From: CBDCME01 sp965218865
GTDB lineage: Bacteria > Pseudomonadota > Alphaproteobacteria > JAAXGF01
NCBI GenBank assembly: GCA_965218865.1
Contig: CBDCME010000080.1
Coordinates: 62,001 to 126,000, forward strand
Length of the DNA stretch: 64,000 nucleotides
Direction: 5' to 3'
Of this stretch, positions 52,687 through 62,423 are shown one piece after another. The translations under genes were made by a program, and so were the position numbers. The notes beneath the pieces are model-generated. The model was not told the origin of the DNA, ran no database searches, and was given only the letters and a program-made list of their open reading frames with translations. Within the stretch, counting starts at the first letter, position 1. Each line of letters opens with the position of its first letter.

Positions 52687-53069
52687 TGAGCCTCTCGCCT
52701 CCACCCTTCGCCGATATAGTGCCATCTTCTGAACAAATCACAAGTTATAGCGTGCGTTTGCTCAAATCACGATTTAGCTTATCCTACGTTTGAGAACAAA
52801 TATAGAACATTCTTCCTCATTTCCCGTTTTGACCGGTTTCGGAGTCGCCCCTCACGGTTTGGTTTTCTTCAGCGTGAAGGATCCGTTCCGCGGGGGGATC
52901 GTACGGCAACAGCGCCCGCCAGTCGATTTCTCCGACGATGTTCAAGCCGTTCCGCTGCCAACCGTGGATCACCGGATTTAAGGGAAGCTGGTCTAGCAAT
53001 TCGTATGCTTATTCGCGAAGTTGTTATAATTCCGGAATTCGGCGGCGCTTGTCGGCCACGTAAGCGCTT
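52687..53069. other. Region upstream of the methyltransferase
   Basis: 383 bp. A 60-codon minus-strand frame (52817-52999: MLDQLPLNPVIHGWQRNGLN...) may be a gene remnant but has no family I can name. The rest is AT-rich and could hold the MTase promoter. Confidence 0.3.
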
Positions 53070-54167
53070 TCAGACTCCGAAAAACTTTTCCTTCTGTGTG
53101 CCCTTGAGGCCGTATTCGGGGATTGAAACGGTGCCCGGGTCGGACTTGTCCGCGTGACCGATTATTTGGGCTTGGCGGCCGTGGGCCTTGATTATGGACA
53201 ATGTGCGGTCGGTGTCGGCGTTGTCGACGATCAAACAGAAACCGATGCCCATGTTGTAGACGCTGAACATTTCGGATTGCGGGACGTTTCCGAACTTCTG
53301 GATAAGGGAGAAAATCGGGGGAACGGGGGGGAGGTCGTCGATGACGTATCCCACTTCGGCGCCGACGCGGAGGAGGTTCAGGAAACCGTCGCCGGTGACG
53401 TGGACGAGGGCCTTGACGGAAACTTCGTCCGCCAGCACTTCAAGAACCTCTATTACATAAATGTGGGTCGGTTTGAGAAGCTCCGCTCCCAAGGGGGCGT
53501 CGAGTTCCGAGAATTCCTTGTTGATGGAGAAATCGTGTTGGCCGAAAAAGGCGCGCCGCGCGAGGGTCAGTCCGTTACTATGGATACCGTTGCTTTCGAC
53601 GCCGATGACCGCGTCTCCGTGATCGATGTCCCGGCCGTCGATGATCCTGTCGAGATCGACGACTCCGATGGCGGTGCCGGAGAGATCGAAACCAAAGCCC
53701 TCCCGGTGACCCCGGATCATGTCCTTCAGCTGCGCGATTTCACCCCCCGGGATCGAAACGTTCGCTTGGCGGGCACCGTCGTAGAGGCCCCGCGAAATTT
53801 CGTCGAGAAAGTCGGGGCGCGGGGATTCCACGGCCATCAAATCGACCATCGAGAGCGGCCTGGCGCCGACACAGAGGAGGTCGTTGACGTTCATCGCCAC
53901 GCAATCGATGCCAATGGTGTCGTATTTTCCGACCATTTGGGCGATCAGGGCTTTGGTGCCCACGCCGTCGGTGCAAAGGGCGATTCCGCTGCCCTCGACC
54001 TCGATAACGGTCGCGAAATGGCCGAAGGGAAGCCGCACCGAACCCGTTCCACTCTTGTGCGCGGGCCAGGTTTTCTCAAACCGAGCGGTGATACATTTCA
54101 GCGCCCTCGCGGCCGTTTCGTCGTCAACCCCGGCCACGCCGTAGGCCGACATCGTTGCCCGGTTCAT
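53070..54167 (-). CDS. purM: Phosphoribosylformylglycinamidine cyclo-ligase (AIR synthase)
   Basis: 365 aa from ATG 54167 (MNRATMSAYGVAGVDDETAA). GSGIALCTDGVGTKALIAQM, YDTIGIDCVAMNVNDLLCVG, RPLSMVDLMAVESP and GVESNGIHSNGLTLARRAF are PurM motifs. It closes the imidazole ring in purine synthesis. Its 3' end is duplicated at 47965-48110. The upstream frame to 54263 lacks support. The deleted IS5 copy lies 130 bp upstream. Confidence 0.9.
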   Translation of the reverse strand: MNRATMSAYGVAGVDDETAARALKCITARFEKTWPAHKSGTGSVRLPFGHFATVIEVEGSGIALCTDGVGTKALIAQMVGKYDTIGIDCVAMNVNDLLCVGARPLSMVDLMAVESPRPDFLDEISRGLYDGARQANVSIPGGEIAQLKDMIRGHREGFGFDLSGTAIGVVDLDRIIDGRDIDHGDAVIGVESNGIHSNGLTLARRAFFGQHDFSINKEFSELDAPLGAELLKPTHIYVIEVLEVLADEVSVKALVHVTGDGFLNLLRVGAEVGYVIDDLPPVPPIFSLIQKFGNVPQSEMFSVYNMGIGFCLIVDNADTDRTLSIIKAHGRQAQIIGHADKSDPGTVSIPEYGLKGTQKEKFFGV

Positions 54168-54297
54168 CGGACCTCCCTGCCCCAAAGACGACCTCAACGG
54201 TACAACGTTGAAGTTTTCCGGTCTAGAATCACCTGCCATCGAAGGCTCGAATGGTCGTTTCACGGGATTGGTTTCGGATCGGCCAGAACACTAGATA

Positions 54298-55064
54298 GTC
54301 GTCCGTGAAGAACCCTGATTTCAAGCTGAAGCGGCGATTGGGTTTGCGGTGGGGTGCGAGATGTCGCTGAGGAGCGCGGCCAGGATTTGGACAAACAAAC
54401 GCCTCAGCCATTTGAGGACAAGGCGGTAGTTGTAGCCGGCGCCGGCGAGGATGGCGTTGATCTTGTCGCCGTCGCGGCCTTTGAGGAAGTTGCGCCCCAG
54501 CCTGCCACCGCTCTTGAGATGTCCGATCACGGCCTCGACGGCGGAGCGCCGCCTGAGCTCCTTCTTGATCGTCGGCGTGATGCCGCGTTTCTGGCCTGAT
54601 CTAAAGACGCGGTGTTTGTTGGGGTGACCCAGCGCTCGCAGACCTCCTCATCCGAGAGATCGAACATATGCTTGAGGATGTGCAGCCCAACCATCAACCG
54701 CGTCGGGACCCCCGGCCGACCCTCCTCCGAATACAAGGCTTCATAGGTCTCGTCGAAGAAAGTCCACGCGATCCGGCCCCCCAACACCACCAACTCGTGG
54801 CGCAGGTTGATGATGTTTTCGAACCGCGAGCGGAACAGGTCCTCTATTCCCGATGACACCTTGCGCGATGGCTTCATCACAGTTCTCCAATCCCAATCGA
54901 CGGGAGCAGAGAATCACGTTCCGCAACGGAAGGGAATCCCCAAAATCAATTATTTCAAATCACAAGCTTTTCAGGCCCAAAACCCGTTTTCTTGCAAATC
55001 CGATTACTTCGCCAAACCGAAAGAGCTACCAACATCAGCCGCTTACACGTTCTTCACGGGCGAC
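54298..55064 (-). mobile_element. IS5-family element, internally deleted copy (767 bp)
   Basis: Both ends equal those of the 1566-bp copy, in opposite orientation, and TAGATA flanks it on both sides (54292-54297 and 55065-55070). About 800 bp of the transposase gene are missing; the junction reads GCGCTGGGTC joined to ACCCCAACAAAC. Confidence 0.93.
54321..54877 (-). pseudogene. IS5 transposase deletion remnant
   Basis: N-terminal residues through EEVCERWV are joined out of frame to sequence equivalent to YPNKHRVF, giving a terminated 117-codon frame; the C-terminal frame (SGGRLGRNFLKGRDGDKINA...) is separate. The catalytic domain is lost, so this copy is non-autonomous. Confidence 0.92.
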
Positions 55065-55112
55065 TAGATATGGTAGTGATCTAATGATCAGCCCACAGCA
55101 TATGTCAACTCT

Positions 55113-55889
55113 TTAATAAGGCCGGGCGGCGAGGTCGGCGAGGACGCGGCGGAGGCGGGCGAGGTCGGGGTCGGTCGAGAGGCGGTGGTCGGCGTTTTTG
55201 ACCAGGGTGATCTCGACGTCGGTGGCGGCGAGGGCTTCGGCGAGCTTGATCGAGGTGGCCCAGGGGACCGCCGTGTCGGCAGCGCCGTGGATCAGGCGGA
55301 CCGGACAGGTGATCTCCAGGGGAGACCGCAGGACCAGGTGGCGGCGGGCTTCCTCGATCAGCTTCCAGGTGACCGGGGTGGGCCCATCGTCGTATTCGGA
55401 CGGCACCTCGATGGCGCCGTCGCGGCGCAGGACGGCCCGGGTTTCGGGATCGAGGGCTTGGAACAGCAGATCCTCGGTGAAATCGGGCGCGGCGGCGATG
55501 CCGAGCAGGCCGTGGACGCGCTCGGGGCGGGCCCGGGCGGCGAGCAGCATGAGCCAGCCGCCCAGGCTCGAGCCGACCAGGATTTGCGGCCCCCGGGTCA
55601 GCCCGTCCAAGACGGCGAGGGCGTCGTCGGCCCAACGTCCGATCGTGCCGGCGCGGAAATCGCCGCTTGATTCGCCGTGGCCGAAGTAGTCGAAGCGGAC
55701 GAAGGCGCGCCCCTCGGCCCGGCAGGCCTCGGCCAGGGCTTGCGCTTTGGTGCCGTCCATGTCGGACCTGAAGCCGGTCAGGAACACGACTCCCGGTGCC
55801 TTTCCCGGGAGTGCCCGATAGGCGAGGAAATGGCCATCGGGGCGCGATAGCCTTTCGGCGGCGGCGGCGATAGCGACCTCGTCGACCAT
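55113..55889 (-). CDS. Alpha/beta hydrolase
   Basis: 258 aa from ATG 55889. VVFLTGFRSDMDGTKAQALA, the nucleophile elbow LVGSSLGGWLML (Ser), an Asp in RLIHGAADTAVPW and the His in KNADHRLSTD complete the triad. Related to abhydrolase 'serine aminopeptidase' and ABHD10-like thioesterases. Substrate unknown. It is divergent from the GT4 gene; the two starts nearly overlap. Confidence 0.86.
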   Translation of the reverse strand: MVDEVAIAAAAERLSRPDGHFLAYRALPGKAPGVVFLTGFRSDMDGTKAQALAEACRAEGRAFVRFDYFGHGESSGDFRAGTIGRWADDALAVLDGLTRGPQILVGSSLGGWLMLLAARARPERVHGLLGIAAAPDFTEDLLFQALDPETRAVLRRDGAIEVPSEYDDGPTPVTWKLIEEARRHLVLRSPLEITCPVRLIHGAADTAVPWATSIKLAEALAATDVEITLVKNADHRLSTDPDLARLRRVLADLAARPY

Positions 55890-57102
55890 GGGGTATGCTC
55901 GTCGAATGGGGGAACAACGTACCACGGGGCCGGCGGCCGCCGGAAGCCGTGTTCCACGGGTGCTGCAAGTGCTTCCGGCGCTCGAGACCGGGGGCGTCGA
56001 AAGAGGCACCGTCGACATCGCCGCGGCGCTCGCCGAGGCCGGTTGGGAACCCTGGGTCGCCTCGTCGGGCGGCCCCATGGTCCGTGAGCTGGCCCGCATC
56101 GGCGCCCGCCACGTGACCCTGCCCCTCGACCGCAAGAACCCGATCACGGTGGTGAGAAACGTCGACCGGCTCGCGAAACTTATCGAAACCGAGGACATCG
56201 ACATCGTCCACGCCCGTTCCCGGGCCCCGGCCTGGAGTGCCCTGGTCGCGACGCGGCGGACGAAAAGACCTTTGATTACCACCTACCACGGCACCTACAA
56301 CGCCGGGGGCCGGCTCAAGCTCCACTACAATTCGGTAATGGCCCGCGGCGACCGGGTCATCGCGATTTCCCAATTCGTCGGAGACCATGTCCGCGACACC
56401 CACGGCACCGGCGAGAAACGCCTGCGGGTGGTTCCCCGCGGGATCGACCTCGAACGCTTCGATCCGGCGAAGGTGAGGCCGGATCGCATGATCCGCTTGG
56501 CCCGGAAATGGCGTCTGCCCGACGATCGGGCGATCATCATGCTGCCGGCGCGGCTGACCCGCTGGAAGGGCCATGCCGTCTTGATCGAGGCCCTCGCCCA
56601 GCTGGAACGCCGGGACGTACGGTGCTTGCTAATCGGCGCCGATCAAGGCCGGCGCCATTATTACAGGTATCTTTTGGACCTGATCGACCAACGTCGACTC
56701 GAGGAAATCGTGCAGCTGGTCGGCCATTGCGACGACATGCCCGCGGCCTTGATGCTGTCCGACGCGGTGGTGTCGCCGTCGACCGATCCCGAGGCGTTCG
56801 GCCGTGTCGTGGTCGAGGCCCAGGCCATGGGCCGGCCGACGATCGCCAGCGATCACGGCGGCCCGCGCGAGACCGTGATCGCGGGCGAGACGGGTCTGCT
56901 CGTGCCCCCGAAGGACGCCAAGGCGCTCGCGGCGGCGCTCGACGAAGTCCTGGGCCTGAGTGCCGGGGCGCGGGCGATACTGGCCGAGCGGGCGATCGCC
57001 CACGTCCGCGCCGCCTTTTCGAAGCCGGTCATGTGCGCCCGGACCCTCGACGTCTACCGGGAATTGCTCCCGGATCCGGCCCGACGCCGGCCCCGGAAAT
57101 AG
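55888..57102 (+). CDS. GT4-family glycosyltransferase
   Basis: 404 aa (ATG 55888; ATG 55906 is likelier because the first overlaps the divergent gene). RVLQVLPALETGGVERGTVD is the N-terminal GT4 signature, and SPSTDPEAFGRVVVEAQAMG is the E-x7-E sugar-nucleotide site. Likely in lipopolysaccharide or other surface glycan synthesis, with the GT9 gene 40 nt on. Confidence 0.9.
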   Translation: MGYARRMGEQRTTGPAAAGSRVPRVLQVLPALETGGVERGTVDIAAALAEAGWEPWVASSGGPMVRELARIGARHVTLPLDRKNPITVVRNVDRLAKLIETEDIDIVHARSRAPAWSALVATRRTKRPLITTYHGTYNAGGRLKLHYNSVMARGDRVIAISQFVGDHVRDTHGTGEKRLRVVPRGIDLERFDPAKVRPDRMIRLARKWRLPDDRAIIMLPARLTRWKGHAVLIEALAQLERRDVRCLLIGADQGRRHYYRYLLDLIDQRRLEEIVQLVGHCDDMPAALMLSDAVVSPSTDPEAFGRVVVEAQAMGRPTIASDHGGPRETVIAGETGLLVPPKDAKALAAALDEVLGLSAGARAILAERAIAHVRAAFSKPVMCARTLDVYRELLPDPARRRPRK

Positions 57103-57142
57103 GGCCGGTGGACGGCCTCCCTTATACCTCGGGACGCGGTCC

Positions 57143-58108
57143 ATGGTGACGGGGCCGGGGCGAATCCTGGTGATCAAGTTGGGAGCTCTCGGTGACTTCG
57201 TCCTCGCCACCGGCGCCTTCAAGGCCATCCGGGGTCACCACGAGGACGCCCACGTGACCCTGCTCACGACCCGGCCCTTCGCCGGTCTGGGCGAGGACAG
57301 CGGCTGGTTCGACGAGGTCTGGATCGATCGCCGGCCGCCGGCCTGGGACCTCCTCGCCTGGTTCGAACTGGCGCGGCGATTTCGCGGCGGCGGCTTCCAC
57401 CGGGTCTACGACCTCCAGAATGCCGATCGGACGGCCACCTATTTCCGGTTTTTCAAGCGTCCCAAGCCGGAATGGTCGGGCATCGCATCCGGCTGCTCGC
57501 ACCCCCACACCAATCCGGCCCGAAGCTTGATGCACACGCTCGACCGCTTGGCCGAGCAACTGGCGATGGCCGGGATTTCCGGCGCCGGCGACAGCCTCGA
57601 GCTGGTGCCGGACGTTTCCTGGGCCAGGGCCGATCGCGCCGTCTTTTCGCTGCCTCCGTGCTACGCCCTTTTGTGCCCGGGCGGCACGCCCCACCGGCCC
57701 GAAAAGCGCTGGCCCGCATCCGCCTTCGTCGAACTCGCGGAATCCCTCGCGGAACAAGGAGCGACACCGGTTCTGCTCGGCGCCGGGGCTGAAAAGCCGA
57801 TCCTGGCCGAGATCGCCCGCGCCTGCCGCGCGGCGCTCAACCTTTGTGGTCGGACCAGCCTGGCCCACATCGCCGCCCTGGCCCGGGGCGCCGCCATGGC
57901 GGTCGGCAACGACACCGGCCCGATGCATTTGATCGCCGCCGCCGGCTGTCCCATGGTGGTTCTGTTCTCGGCCGCCTCCGATCCCTCGCTGACGGCCCCG
58001 CGTGGCCCCCACGTCAAGGTGCTGGGCCGCCGAAACCTCGCCGCCCTGCCCCCGGAAGAGGTCATCGGCGCCGTTCGCCTCCGCCCCCCGCCGGGGGCAG
58101 TTCCCTGA
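57143..58108 (+). CDS. GT9-family glycosyltransferase (heptosyltransferase-like)
   Basis: 321 aa from ATG 57143. ILVIKLGALGDFVLATGAFK and CPGGTPHRPEKRWPASAFVE and GNDTGPMHLIAAAGCPMVVLFS are ADP-heptose:LPS heptosyltransferase motifs. It probably builds the LPS core. In related genomes thrS tends to follow; here a 5-kb accessory insertion intervenes. Confidence 0.9.
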   Translation: MVTGPGRILVIKLGALGDFVLATGAFKAIRGHHEDAHVTLLTTRPFAGLGEDSGWFDEVWIDRRPPAWDLLAWFELARRFRGGGFHRVYDLQNADRTATYFRFFKRPKPEWSGIASGCSHPHTNPARSLMHTLDRLAEQLAMAGISGAGDSLELVPDVSWARADRAVFSLPPCYALLCPGGTPHRPEKRWPASAFVELAESLAEQGATPVLLGAGAEKPILAEIARACRAALNLCGRTSLAHIAALARGAAMAVGNDTGPMHLIAAAGCPMVVLFSAASDPSLTAPRGPHVKVLGRRNLAALPPEEVIGAVRLRPPPGAVP

Positions 58109-58190
58109 TTAGTTGTCGACGAATTTTTGACTCGTGCTACTGGATTCCGGGACACGATCCCTTAGAATTCGGAGTTGACAACTGAGCTGG

Positions 58191-58811
58191 TCAACGAAGT
58201 TTCGGAAGCCTTTCTGCTTTGGGACGCAATAAATGATTTTCAATTTTTCTATCGAGAATTTGCTGTGCATAAGAAGATAATGCACAAATGGGCTGGGCCG
58301 CCTCAGTTTGAAATTCACTAACGTGTGTGCTGCAAATCTGATTGAGATAAATGAGGCCCCCGTACGGCATCGATGCGCCGGGAAACGGTGGAAAATAGAA
58401 CACACGAAAAACTTTGTCGGAAAATAAAGGGGGTAGAAACCTCATAAGCGCCCCTTCCGAATGATCATCATCAAATTGCAGCGCAAAATTATCGAAAGGC
58501 ATGATAGGGCAGATCAAAATGTAATCGTTGAAATTGCGATCGTTCGCGGGATCAACATCGCATTCGTGTGTGAGGATGTAGGAAGGCCCGATAGCCGTAT
58601 CAAAGAGGCCTTCTTCACGGTCGAAAAGAGGGTATTTGACTCCATCATATATGAGACCCACGCCAAGGCTTAACCCGGCCGCAGCTCCGTAAAACGCCCC
58701 TGGGATGTACGGAAAATTCTGTTCCGCGATTTCGGCAACTTTTGAAAGATCAATCGTCATATACCGGGGAACTAGGATCGTGTCAGGCGTTTCGCCGGGC
58801 CTTATGAACAA
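58191..58811 (-). CDS. Hypothetical protein of the TIGR04255 cassette (third gene)
   Basis: Up to 206 aa (TTG 58811; ATG 58760, MTIDLSKVAEIAEQ, possible). It has a hydrophobic N-terminal part (IPGAFYGAAAGLSLGVGLIY), then SYILTHECDVDPANDRNFND and ICPIMPFDNFALQFDDD. The HECDVD stretch may be a metal site. No family recognised. It overlaps the second gene, indicating an operon. GC is lower than in flanking genes. Confidence 0.6.
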   Translation of the reverse strand: MFIRPGETPDTILVPRYMTIDLSKVAEIAEQNFPYIPGAFYGAAAGLSLGVGLIYDGVKYPLFDREEGLFDTAIGPSYILTHECDVDPANDRNFNDYILICPIMPFDNFALQFDDDHSEGALMRFLPPLFSDKVFRVFYFPPFPGASMPYGGLIYLNQICSTHVSEFQTEAAQPICALSSYAQQILDRKIENHLLRPKAERLPKLR

Positions 58812-59037
58812 TTTTTACAGAGCGGCGTCGCGCGCGCTCGAAAGTGCGTTGCTCTTCGATGGTCAGGTAATGCACCTTGCTGGTCGAGGAAAGCTCAATT
58901 TTCTCAGGAAGCTTAAACTCGATAGTCTCACTCGGCTCATATTTGCGGCCAATGGCCGGCGGTTGAGGCCATTGAAGAACGTCCGCAATTCCGGTTTGGT
59001 CGAGATGCAGTAGAGCAATTCCGAGGTCCACGATCAC
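58783..59037 (-). CDS. Hypothetical small protein of the TIGR04255 cassette (second gene)
   Basis: 84 aa. MIVDLGIALLHLDQTGIADV ... EPSETIEFKLPEKIELSSTS ... and a basic C-terminus. Its ATG overlaps the stop of the TIGR04255 gene (ATGA), so it is translationally coupled. No domain recognised. Confidence 0.6.
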   Translation of the reverse strand: MIVDLGIALLHLDQTGIADVLQWPQPPAIGRKYEPSETIEFKLPEKIELSSTSKVHYLTIEEQRTFERARRRSVKIVHKARRNA

Positions 59038-59787
59038 TCCTCCTCAAGTAGTTTAAGCAGTTCGTCAGTAAAGAGCCTAAAGAATTGTTGCTTTTCGAAG
59101 ATATGGGCATTCTCTATCCAGGTGTTGGCAAGCTCGGCATCGTCAGTTGAAAAATTTGGTGGCGTGAAAATATCGACATCAATGAGAGCGTTAAATGGTT
59201 CCTCAAGGTCTGTTAAAACAAACTCTGGTAATGCTAATCGGACAAGAGCCATATGCGTGTCATTCTTCTTTATATAATAATTTAAGTTAACTGGATCCAA
59301 AAGTTCGGCAATGTCCCGGCTGATGTTGAAAAAGTGAGGTAGGCGTCATTCGCCTGGAACCGTTAGGCTCTGGGTGTTGAATCCATCAAGGAGAACGACG
59401 CCATGACCAAGACTACACGGAACAGCCGCCTTTCGAAACTGTTGGAGATCCCGCTTCCGCTGTTGCCGCCGGCCTTGCCGGAGGCTTTTGATGATCTGCG
59501 CATGAGCGTGGATCGCTTTTGCCTGTTGGCCGGGGTGGAGACCCTGGGCGAGATGCTGGACGAGGATAGCGAGGTGCTCTGCGGAGCGCGCCACGCCCGC
59601 ACGGCCGAGCGGCAGGGCCATCGCTGGGGGACAACCCAGAGCGAGATTGCCTATCACGGGGGCAAGGTGAAGCTGACGCGCCCGCGGGTGCGCGATCTTG
59701 CGGGCAAGGAGATGAGCTTGCCGAGCTGGGAGTTGCTCTCGAACCCGGCGCTTTTGCAGTCCTGGGCGATGAACATCATGCTGCTTA

Positions 59788-60955
59788 TACCAACCGCCCT
59801 TAACATTGACTTGTGCGAGCCCACGCTCTGAGGCCGATGGACATGATCTTCCAAGGTTGGTCGGTCAGGTTGTTCCAGGCTTGGCAAGAGGCCTCGACGA
59901 TGGCTTCATAGGAGTCGAAGACACGATTGGAGAGCCAGTTCTGGCGGAGGTATTGCCAGACATTTTCGGCGGGATTGAGCTCCGGGGACTTGGGTGGCAA
60001 AGGCACGAGGGAGATGTTCTCCGGGATGCCGAGTTTGGCAGTGGTGTGCCATGCGGCTTGGTCGAGCAGCACGACGGCATGGGCGTTTGGGGCAACGGCC
60101 CGGCTGATTTCCTCGAGATGCAGGTCCATGGCTTCAGTATTGGCGCGCGGCATGACCAGCGCCGCGCCCTCACCGCGCTCGGGGCAGATGGCGCCGAAGA
60201 GATACGCCGAAGAGGTCCGTAGGTCCTTGACCTGGCGCGGGCGCGATCCCTTTGGGGCCCACTGGCGCACCAGGCTGTTCTTCTGGCCGACGCGCATTTC
60301 ATCTTGAAACCAAACCTCGATGGGCGTGTCCGGTGGCTGTGCCGCTACGATTTTCGCCAAGTGTTCGGGAAAACTTTTTTTTAAATTCCTCCTGTGCCCG
60401 CGCATCCTGGCCGACGTGGCGCGGGCGCGCGGAAATATGCGAGAACCCGAGCGCGGCCAGCAGCTTGCCGACGCTCCGCTCGTGATAGTCCACGCCGAAG
60501 CGCGTTCGGATCAGTTGCTTGAGATCGATGCAGCGCCAGCGCACGACCCCATCCCGTTCGGGATCGGGACCGGCCTCGATAGCCCGCGAAAGCGCCGCCA
60601 TTTGCGACGGCGTCAACCGACGCAACGCCCCGTTCGGCTTGCGGTCGATCAGACCGGCCGGACCTCCCGCGTTGAACCGGTGAACCCAGTCCCGCAACGT
60701 CTGCCGATCCATGCCGCCAATACCCGCCGCGCACGCTCGATCCATCCCATCGTAGATGGCCGCCATCGACAAAAGCCGTCGCGCCTGGTTCCCATCATCG
60801 CTCCGTGCCGCAAGAACACGGACTCTTTCAGCATCAAAGTCGTTTCGCAAAGGAATCGTTGGCACTGAACACACTCCCTTGTTGCCAACAACCTTGAATC
60901 ACACAAAACCTAGCGTGTAAACCTTTGCGCGAGTCAAACTCTAGGGCGGTTGGTA
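59788..60955 (-). mobile_element. IS630-family element, copy 3 (1168 bp), nested in IS256
   Basis: Ends TACCAACCGCCCT; TTA is duplicated at 59785-59787 and 60956-60958. The uninterrupted IS256 copy has a single TTA there, which proves a 3-bp duplication. It is the A8 version, with split transposase frames (60874-60299 and 60405-59800) like copy 1. Confidence 0.95.
59800..60874 (-). CDS. IS630-family transposase in two frames (A8 version), nested copy
   Basis: Same two frames as copy 1: HTH-bearing N-terminal frame and DDE C-terminal frame, offset by one extra A. One residue differs at the start (MCSVPTIP against MCSMPTIP). That an A8 copy sits as a young insertion in IS256 suggests the A8 form can be mobilised. 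Confidence 0.85.
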
Positions 60956-62423
60956 TTACGGTTTCGACCCGCAAGTACGCGCGCGCCGTGCGCCTGCCCG
61001 GCGAGGCCAGCGGCGACTTGCCGGCACGCGCGGGCGATGCGACCTCGAAGTCCGCGGTCTCGCGGCGCTTCGTGGCCATGACGCGCAAGAAGCTGAAGGC
61101 CTTCCTGGCCAGCGACCTTTCGGATCTCGATCTCCTGGTCATCCAGATCGACGGGCTGCACGTCGGCGATCACGTGTTGCTGGCAGCTATTGGCATCGAC
61201 GGCGCGGGCGAGAAGCATGTTCTAGGCCTGGCCGAAGGTGCCACGGAGAATGCCGCCACGGTGCAGGCGCTGCTCGACAACCTGACCGCCCGCGGCCTCG
61301 ACCCGGAAGTGCCCCGGCTCTTCATCGTCGACGGCGCCAAGGCGCTCTCCAAGGCGATCAAGCGGACCTTCGGGCCGGTGGCCGCCCTCCAGCGCTGCCA
61401 GGTCCACAAGGGCCGCAACATCATCGAGCGCCTCGACGAAAGCCTTCATGCCGGCGTCAAGAAGGCGCTCAGGCAAGCCTGGGACCAAGACGATGCCGAG
61501 AAAGCCGAACGCCTCATGAAGAACCTGGCGCGCCGCCTGGAGACCGAGGCCCCCGGCGTTTCGGCTTCCATCCTGGAGGGCCTGGATGAGATCCTCACCG
61601 TGATCCGCTTGGGCCTGCCGCCCAAGCTCAGGCGCTCCTTGGCCTGCACCAACGCCATCGAGAATGCCTTGGGAACGGTCAGGATGGTGCAGCACAATGT
61701 CAAGCGCTGGCGCAACGCCGAGATGGCCTTGCGATGGACCGCCGCCGGCCTCCTGGAAGCCCAAAAGACCTCCGTCGCCTCAAGGCCTACCGGCAACTCC
61801 CCATCCTCAGAGCTGCCCTCGAGGATCACGTGAAAAAGGCAAAAGCGAAAAGCGCCATTGAAACCATCAAAGAGGCCGCCTAGCCTCGAAGCCCAACCAT
61901 GCCTGCCTCGCCTTTTTCAACAGAGCATGGGACATCGCCAAAAGTTCATCGTCCTATACATTTATTTTATAGTTTAGATTTCGAATATTTTTAATTGTAT
62001 GATCTTTTTCATTGAGCAGGTTTACATATCGAAATCCTATTCTAGTTGCCGAAAATTCTTTAAACGACGGGAAAAGAAACTCGACTGCTTTTTCGATTTC
62101 TGGCTGGAATACCGCCCAACCCAAATACGGCGCCTTGAGGTGATACGAAATCGCATTGGCGCCAATTTTGACTATCCGTTGACCGTCAGGTTCGTGGAGT
62201 TCGAGGATAGGCTGGTGCTTAGAATTGCGATCCTGCTTGCGGATCGGGGCGGGAATGTTTGATGTGGGCAAGCGCTTTTTTGGTAATCGCACCACGGTTC
62301 AAATTCAGCAAGCCGTCCCACCACTCTCTCTGGGATCTGGCTGGATTCGTCCCAGTCAAACCGCACTTCAAGAATTGCCTCGGCGATGGCATCTTTCTTC
62401 AGCTTACGAGGAAGGTGCTTCAT

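Larger units (their letters stand above)
59403..61833 (+). pseudogene. IS256 transposase interrupted by IS630
   Basis: The N-terminal part (59403-59784) and C-terminal part (60958-61833) are nearly identical to the intact gene at 51218-52477. The break falls before the first catalytic Asp, so no active protein is expected from this copy. Confidence 0.93.
59307..61939 (+). mobile_element. IS256-family element, copy 2, carrying a nested IS630
   Basis: Ends GGCAATGTCCC and GGCGATGTCCC (reversed); 8-bp target duplication AAAAGTTC at 59299-59306 and 61940-61947. The transposase gene (59403-61833) is split at NIMLL / TVSTRK by the IS630 at 59788-60955. Confidence 0.95.
59034..62423 (-). pseudogene. 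TIGR04255-family gene, broken by IS256/IS630, a frameshift and a stop
   Basis: N-terminus MKHLPRKLKKDAIAEAILEV (ATG 62423) then, after a shift at an A6 run near 62285, RLPTSNIPAPIRKQ, GQRIVKIGANAISYHL and FLFPSFKEFSATRIGFRYVN, all typical of TIGR04255. A TAG at 61954 follows NLNYKINV. Beyond the IS256 insertion the frame resumes as DPVNLNYYIKKND, RLALPEFVLTDLEEP, IDVDIFTPPNFST and ENAHIFEKQQFFRLFTDELL. Function of the family is unknown; its distribution is sporadic. Confidence 0.85.
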
